From the NCBI RefSeq assembly GCF_002002725.1, contig NZ_MUNW01000037.1, forward strand, positions 1 through 64,000: a stretch of 64,000 bases of DNA. The letters are read 5' to 3'. Numbering within the stretch: the stretch's first letter is position 1; each line of letters opens with the position of its first letter. Positions 59,836-64,000 of this stretch are shown here, in pieces. Made by a program: the position numbers and the translations under genes. Origin of the DNA: Sinorhizobium sp. A49. Lineage in GTDB: Bacteria; Pseudomonadota; Alphaproteobacteria; Rhizobiales; Rhizobiaceae. Under the pieces are notes generated by a model. The model was not told the DNA's origin and made no database searches. It saw only the letters and a program-made list of their open reading frames with translations.

Positions 59836-61902
59836 TCAGGGTTTACGGATGATGCTGCCGAGCGGGCGCTTGAGCAGGCTGTCGCGGAGCGAGCCTTCGC
59901 GCCGCGGCTCAGCGGCGGGGCGGGCGGCATGGGGATCGGCCGCCGGCTCTGGGCGATAACCGGCCTTCGGCTCCGGTGTTTCTGCCAAAAGCTGCTGGCG
60001 GATCTGATTGAAGCGCTCGAGCTGCGGATTGCCGGGCTCAGGTGCGCGCGGCAGCATATCGGGGCGGTAGGGCTCGATTTCGTCAGGGGCTTCTTTGAAG
60101 CCGGTCTCTTCCGGCTCGTCGTGGGCCTCTGGTCCAAGTTCCGTGGCCCAGAGCCGCTCTTCCTGTTCACTGGGGCCGGTTGCCGACAGATAGCTCTGCT
60201 GGAAGCTGGAGATGTTCGGGCCGGTGATCGCCCGCATGCGGTTGACGATCGAGCGGATGTCGACGGTCGGTGGCGCATCCTCGTCGATCCGGTCGGTGAT
60301 CCCGTGGGCGCGGGGCAGCCGCTCTTCCTTGACGCGGTCAAAGCGCATGCGCATGGGCACCGCCACTGCCTCGCCGAATGCGATGGCTTCGCCGTTGCCG
60401 ATCGACGAGATGAAGCTGGTGGTCGAGATCGACGAGTTGGGGATGGCCGAGCGGATGATGTCCTGGTCGCGGTCGTTGGCAAGCCGCATGGCAAAGACCG
60501 TCGAGCACTGCGACAGGATCGTCGGGTCGAGTTCGCCCGGTCTCTGGGTGATGATGCCGAGCGAGACCCCGTATTTGCGGCCTTCCTTGGCGATGCGGGC
60601 GATCGCCTGGCGCGTCGGCAGGAAACCGAGCGAGGGATCGGCGGGCACGTAGCGGTGAGCCTCTTCGCACACGACCAGCATATGGATGCCGCCATTGCTC
60701 CAAAGGCCGATTTCGAACGCCATGCGGCAGAGCACCGAGGCAACGGAGTTGACGACTTCGGAAGGGATGCCGGCAAGCTGGAAGGTGGCGATCGGCCGGC
60801 CTTCGCCGGGAATGCGGAAAACCTTGGCGATCGTGTCCTGGATCGTGTCGGAGATCGTGTTCGACGAGAACATGAAATGGTAGCGCGGGTCGTTGATCGC
60901 CGAGACGATCCGGACCTTGAGCGAGCGCAGATGCGGCTTGTCGTTGCGCCCTTCGAGCCGGCCGATGCGCTCTTCGATCAGCGCCAGCAGATCGGCGATC
61001 CGGTAGGGCACAGGGGTGTCGGCGGTGACGGAGCTTTTTTCCGTCTGGCGCCGCATCAGGCCGGATTCGGCACTGCCCTTGAAGGCTTTCTTCGCGTCGG
61101 GGATGACATCGCGCAGGATGTCGAGCTCTTCGGGCACGGCCGGCCGGCCACGGAAAATGACCTCGGCGAACTCCTCCAGCCGGAAGAACCAGAAGGGCAG
61201 GTCGAGCGTTTCGGGGTCGATGACGACGGAAAGTTCCGGGAAGGCGGCGGCAAATTCGTTGTGCGGATCGAGGATCAGCACGCGCAGCTTCGGATCGGCG
61301 GCAATCGCCTTGTTGAGCAGCAGCGTCACGGCGGTCGACTTGCCGACGCCCGTGGTGCCGACGATGGCGAAGTGCTTGGCGAGCATCGACGGCACGTGGA
61401 TCGTCGCGTCGAGGCTCTCGTCCTGCGTGAGCTTGCCGATGATGCAACAGTCGTCCTGGCCGGAATCATAGATGCGGGCAAGGTCTGCGGCGCGGATGCG
61501 ATGGGCGACCGCACCGAGGTAGGGATACACGCTGATGCCGGCGGAAAACTCCTCGCGGCCGCTTGGGCCCGGATGGACTTCGCCCATCAACTCGACTTCG
61601 ATACGGAACGTGTTGTTGGAGTCTTCGCCCCATTCGGTGCCGACTGTCTGCATGGAATAGACCAGCGCGACGACGCGGTTCCTGCCGACCGTGATCGAAA
61701 TCAGCCGGCCGACCGACCAGAGTTCGGTCAGCGACGTTTCGCCCTGTTCGGCGACGGCGGCGATGGTAGCGCGCGAACCGCTGCACGCAACGACACGGCC
61801 AAGGAAGCGATTTCCGGGCTTCAAGCCGTCGCGGCGATCCTGCTCTCCGGCACGTATCGAGGAATGAAGATCATTGTTCAGCAACGCAAAACCCCGGCAC
61901 AA
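59836..61902 (-). CDS. HerA-type hexameric ATPase (DUF87/DUF853)
   Basis: A 688-residue FtsK/HerA-superfamily ATPase. It has an N-terminal HAS-barrel-like domain (residues about 30-140), Walker A GTTGVGKST at 182-190, Walker B LVVCEEAHRY with RQAIARIAKEGRKYGVSLGIITQRP, then SSIGNGEAIAFGEAV and a long Pro/Glu-rich C-terminal tail (about 580-688). HerA proteins translocate or process DNA ends, in archaea with NurA; no nuclease is adjacent here. The likely start is a TTG at 61902 with AGGA close upstream, TTG 61884 being an alternative. It diverges from the last sulfatase. Confidence 0.88.
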   Translation of the reverse strand: MCRGFALLNNDLHSSIRAGEQDRRDGLKPGNRFLGRVVACSGSRATIAAVAEQGETSLTELWSVGRLISITVGRNRVVALVYSMQTVGTEWGEDSNNTFRIEVELMGEVHPGPSGREEFSAGISVYPYLGAVAHRIRAADLARIYDSGQDDCCIIGKLTQDESLDATIHVPSMLAKHFAIVGTTGVGKSTAVTLLLNKAIAADPKLRVLILDPHNEFAAAFPELSVVIDPETLDLPFWFFRLEEFAEVIFRGRPAVPEELDILRDVIPDAKKAFKGSAESGLMRRQTEKSSVTADTPVPYRIADLLALIEERIGRLEGRNDKPHLRSLKVRIVSAINDPRYHFMFSSNTISDTIQDTIAKVFRIPGEGRPIATFQLAGIPSEVVNSVASVLCRMAFEIGLWSNGGIHMLVVCEEAHRYVPADPSLGFLPTRQAIARIAKEGRKYGVSLGIITQRPGELDPTILSQCSTVFAMRLANDRDQDIIRSAIPNSSISTTSFISSIGNGEAIAFGEAVAVPMRMRFDRVKEERLPRAHGITDRIDEDAPPTVDIRSIVNRMRAITGPNISSFQQSYLSATGPSEQEERLWATELGPEAHDEPEETGFKEAPDEIEPYRPDMLPRAPEPGNPQLERFNQIRQQLLAETPEPKAGYRPEPAADPHAARPAAEPRREGSLRDSLLKRPLGSIIRKP

Positions 61903-62055
61903 CGGTCCTACATGTTAGCGCTGGGGATTTAACAACTGGTTTCGACGGTGGCTGCGAGCGACGCAGGCCCGACCTGGCGCATTGCTCGGATCAATTTATG
62001 CGCGTACGCTAATGTAGAAAATCCAAAAATCTGCCTGCCACGGGAGATTTCCATC

Positions 62056-64000
62056 ATGAAAATTCGTAACAGCATGCTGGTGGGCGCAGGTTTTCTCGCC
62101 ATGGGTTGCATCTCCGGTTTTGCGCAGGAGGTCAAAGGCGTCCCGGGTTCTCCTGAGGCCACAACCACGATTGACGGCAAACAGCTTCCCCGATCGGATC
62201 CGAGCTTCGGCGGCGTGATCAAGCAAAAGGCCACGGAGTCGCAGCCCTGGTGGCCCCCGCGCATCGTACCGCCGCAGGGCGCTCCAAACGTGCTGCTCAT
62301 CATGACGGACGATGTGGGGTTTGGTGCGCCCGGCACCTTTGGTGGCGTCGTCCCGACGCCTGCTCTTGATCGCATCGCCAACGAGGGCCTGCGTTTCACC
62401 AACTTTCACTCCACATCGCTGTGCTCACCGTCACGAGCGGCACTGATTACCGGCCGCAACCATCACGTCGCCGGCTTTGGTGTCGTTGGCGAGATGGCGA
62501 CAGGGTACCCAGGCTACGACTCTGTTATCCGCAAGGAGAACGGAACAATCGGCACCATTCTCAGGGACCATGGCTACGCCACCTCGTGGTTCGGCAAGAA
62601 CCACAACACGCCCTTCTATCAGTCAAGCCAGGCAGGCCCGTTCGATCAATGGCCGAGCGGAATGGGCTTCGAGTATTTCTACGGCTTCGTCGGCGGCGAC
62701 GCCAGCCAGTGGCAACCGAACCTGTTTCGCAACACCACGGCCATCTACCCGTTCGAAGGCAAGCCCGAGTGGAACCTGACCACGGCAATGGCCGACGATG
62801 CCATACAGTACATGAAGCAGTTGAAGGAGATCGCGCCGGACAAGCCGTTCTTCGTCTACTACGTGCCCGGCGGCACCCATGCGCCGCACCACCCCACGCC
62901 GGAATGGATCAAGAAGATCAGCGACATGCACCTCTTCGACGAGGGCTGGAACAAGCTTCGCGAGACCATCTTTGCCAACCAGAAGCGGCTGGGCATCATG
63001 CCCGAGAACGCCAAGCTGACACCTTGGCCGAAGCAACTGCCGGAATGGGATACGCTCAATATCGAACAGAAGAAGCTCTTCATAAAGCAAGCGGACGTCT
63101 ATGGAGCCTATCTCGCCTATACCGACAACGAGATCGGCAGGGTCATCCAGGCGGTCGAAGATCTCGGCGAACGCGATGACACGCTGATCATCTACATCAG
63201 CGGCGACAACGGTGCGAGTGCGGAAGGCACGCTCAACGGCACGCCGAACGAGTTCACGACATTCAACGGCGTTCCAGTGCCGGTGAAGGACCAGTATCTC
63301 TGGTACGAATTCTGGGGCTCGGACCGCACATTCCCGCATTTTTCCGCTGGCTGGGCGTGGGCGTTGGGCACGCCATTCAAGTGGATGAAGCAGGTGCCGT
63401 CGCACTTCGGCGGGACCGCCCAGGGCATGGCGATGTCGTGGCCGGGCCACATTGCTGACGCAGGAGGCATCCGCCGGCAGTTCCACCATTTCATCGACGT
63501 GGTGCCGACCATCCTTGAAGCAACCGGCATCAAGGCGCCGGACACGATCAACGGTGTCCAGCAACGCCCCTTCGATGGCGTGAGCATGGCGTATACGTGG
63601 GACAAGGCCAATGCCGAGGCGCCATCCGCGCGCAAGACGCAATATTTCGAGATGCTCGGCAATCGCGCCATCTATCACGAGGGCTGGGTGGCGGCGACGA
63701 CGCCAGCGACCCTGCCGTGGGAACTGAGCTCCAAGACGCCTCCCGATGTGATCTCCGGATACGAATGGGAGCTCTACAACGTCAAGGACGACCCCACCCA
63801 GTTCGATGACCTTGCCGCCAAGATGCCAGACAAGCTCAAGGAAATGCAGACGCTGTTTTATTCGGAGGCCGCAAAGCATGACGTGCTGCCGCTGGATAAC
63901 TCCACGCTCGCCCGCTGGAACGCGCCCCGTCCGAGCCTGACGGCGGGACGAACGGAATTCACCTATTCCGGCGAACTCAGCGGCGTGCCGGCCAATGCCG
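62056..64000 (+). CDS. Secreted arylsulfatase, long type (cut by window end)
   Basis: The frame opens at the ATG at 62056 (GGGAG 9 nt upstream) and runs in phase through the last base, giving 648 codons without a stop. The signal peptide ends ISGFAQ (about residue 24); a Cys at 18 could make it a lipoprotein. The metal pair is TDDVGFG (85-86) and the formylglycine motif CSPSR at 123-127, followed by AALITGRNHH. Later come GKNHNTPFY, SGDNGASAEG and LGTPFKWMKQVPSHFGGT. The layout matches the 803-residue enzyme at 2408-4819, and the missing end should be its C-terminal beta domain. Confidence 0.9.
   Translation, partial: MKIRNSMLVGAGFLAMGCISGFAQEVKGVPGSPEATTTIDGKQLPRSDPSFGGVIKQKATESQPWWPPRIVPPQGAPNVLLIMTDDVGFGAPGTFGGVVPTPALDRIANEGLRFTNFHSTSLCSPSRAALITGRNHHVAGFGVVGEMATGYPGYDSVIRKENGTIGTILRDHGYATSWFGKNHNTPFYQSSQAGPFDQWPSGMGFEYFYGFVGGDASQWQPNLFRNTTAIYPFEGKPEWNLTTAMADDAIQYMKQLKEIAPDKPFFVYYVPGGTHAPHHPTPEWIKKISDMHLFDEGWNKLRETIFANQKRLGIMPENAKLTPWPKQLPEWDTLNIEQKKLFIKQADVYGAYLAYTDNEIGRVIQAVEDLGERDDTLIIYISGDNGASAEGTLNGTPNEFTTFNGVPVPVKDQYLWYEFWGSDRTFPHFSAGWAWALGTPFKWMKQVPSHFGGTAQGMAMSWPGHIADAGGIRRQFHHFIDVVPTILEATGIKAPDTINGVQQRPFDGVSMAYTWDKANAEAPSARKTQYFEMLGNRAIYHEGWVAATTPATLPWELSSKTPPDVISGYEWELYNVKDDPTQFDDLAAKMPDKLKEMQTLFYSEAAKHDVLPLDNSTLARWNAPRPSLTAGRTEFTYSGELSGVPANA

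Noticed and set aside
59929-61932. 667-codon plus-strand open frame
   Set aside because: It is the complement of the HerA-type ATPase gene, which has clear Walker motifs.
1-64000. Mobile elements, prophage, CRISPR arrays, tRNA or rRNA genes
   Set aside because: No transposase, integrase, phage protein, regular direct-repeat array, tRNA cloverleaf or rRNA-like stretch was seen; the repeats present are short hairpin elements.

Overview
The window looks like chromosomal DNA of a rhizobial alphaproteobacterium, most likely Sinorhizobium/Ensifer or a close relative. This rests on a high-GC gene-dense layout, a circularly permuted tmRNA gene encoding the tag ANDNYAEARLAA, the gene run thyA - GST - folA - hflK - hflC - DUF2065 - ACT - degP - LysR - serB - miaA, and several families of hairpin-forming intergenic repeats of the kind rhizobia carry. 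No transposase, integrase, phage gene, CRISPR array, rRNA or tRNA was found. Names come from motif and family recognition by eye; no database search was possible.

Layout. 0-5 kb: an NAD(P)-binding protein and two secreted sulfatases (one short, one long) on the minus strand. 5-9 kb: a glyoxalase-fold protein, panC-panB (pantothenate) and azlC-azlD (amino-acid export). 9-14 kb: an M24 aminopeptidase P, a long intergenic tract holding repeats and a strong candidate anti-Shine-Dalgarno small RNA, then prmA, a SCO1/SenC copper chaperone and a 52-residue membrane protein. 14-20 kb: an MCP-CheW pair, a small secreted Tyr-rich protein, CreA and a diguanylate cyclase. 20-26.5 kb: phosphoribosyltransferase, isochorismatase-like protein, GNAT, DUF488, UvrD-type helicase, AhpD-like protein and a Tat-exported cyclase-family protein. 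26.8-31.1 kb: an RND efflux pair. 31-38.7 kb: DUF1772 protein, FAD-linked oxidase, a giant AsmA protein and an outer-membrane barrel. 39-42 kb: a second diguanylate cyclase, an RHH protein, DUF4169, sspB and ssrA (tmRNA), then DUF2853. 42-49 kb: thymidylate/folate genes, HflKC and DegP. 49.5-53 kb: LysR regulator, GNAT, serB and miaA. 53-64 kb: an accessory-looking region with a DUF1254 protein, two more sulfatases, a two-TM potassium channel, a Ca2+/H+ exchanger, an outer-membrane barrel and a HerA-type ATPase.

How the genes work together. Two quality-control systems lie close to each other: trans-translation (ssrA) with its ClpXP adaptor SspB, and the membrane/periplasmic set HflK-HflC-DegP. 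thyA and folA form the dTMP/tetrahydrofolate cycle. panC and panB make pantothenate. The four sulfatases fall into two architectural types, and one of each type lies at each end of the window, which suggests scavenging of sulfate esters; no formylglycine-generating enzyme is encoded here. The most interesting non-coding items are the anti-SD small RNA at about 11.53-11.68 kb, tmRNA next to sspB, tandem palindromes before the asmA-like gene, and the hairpin repeats.
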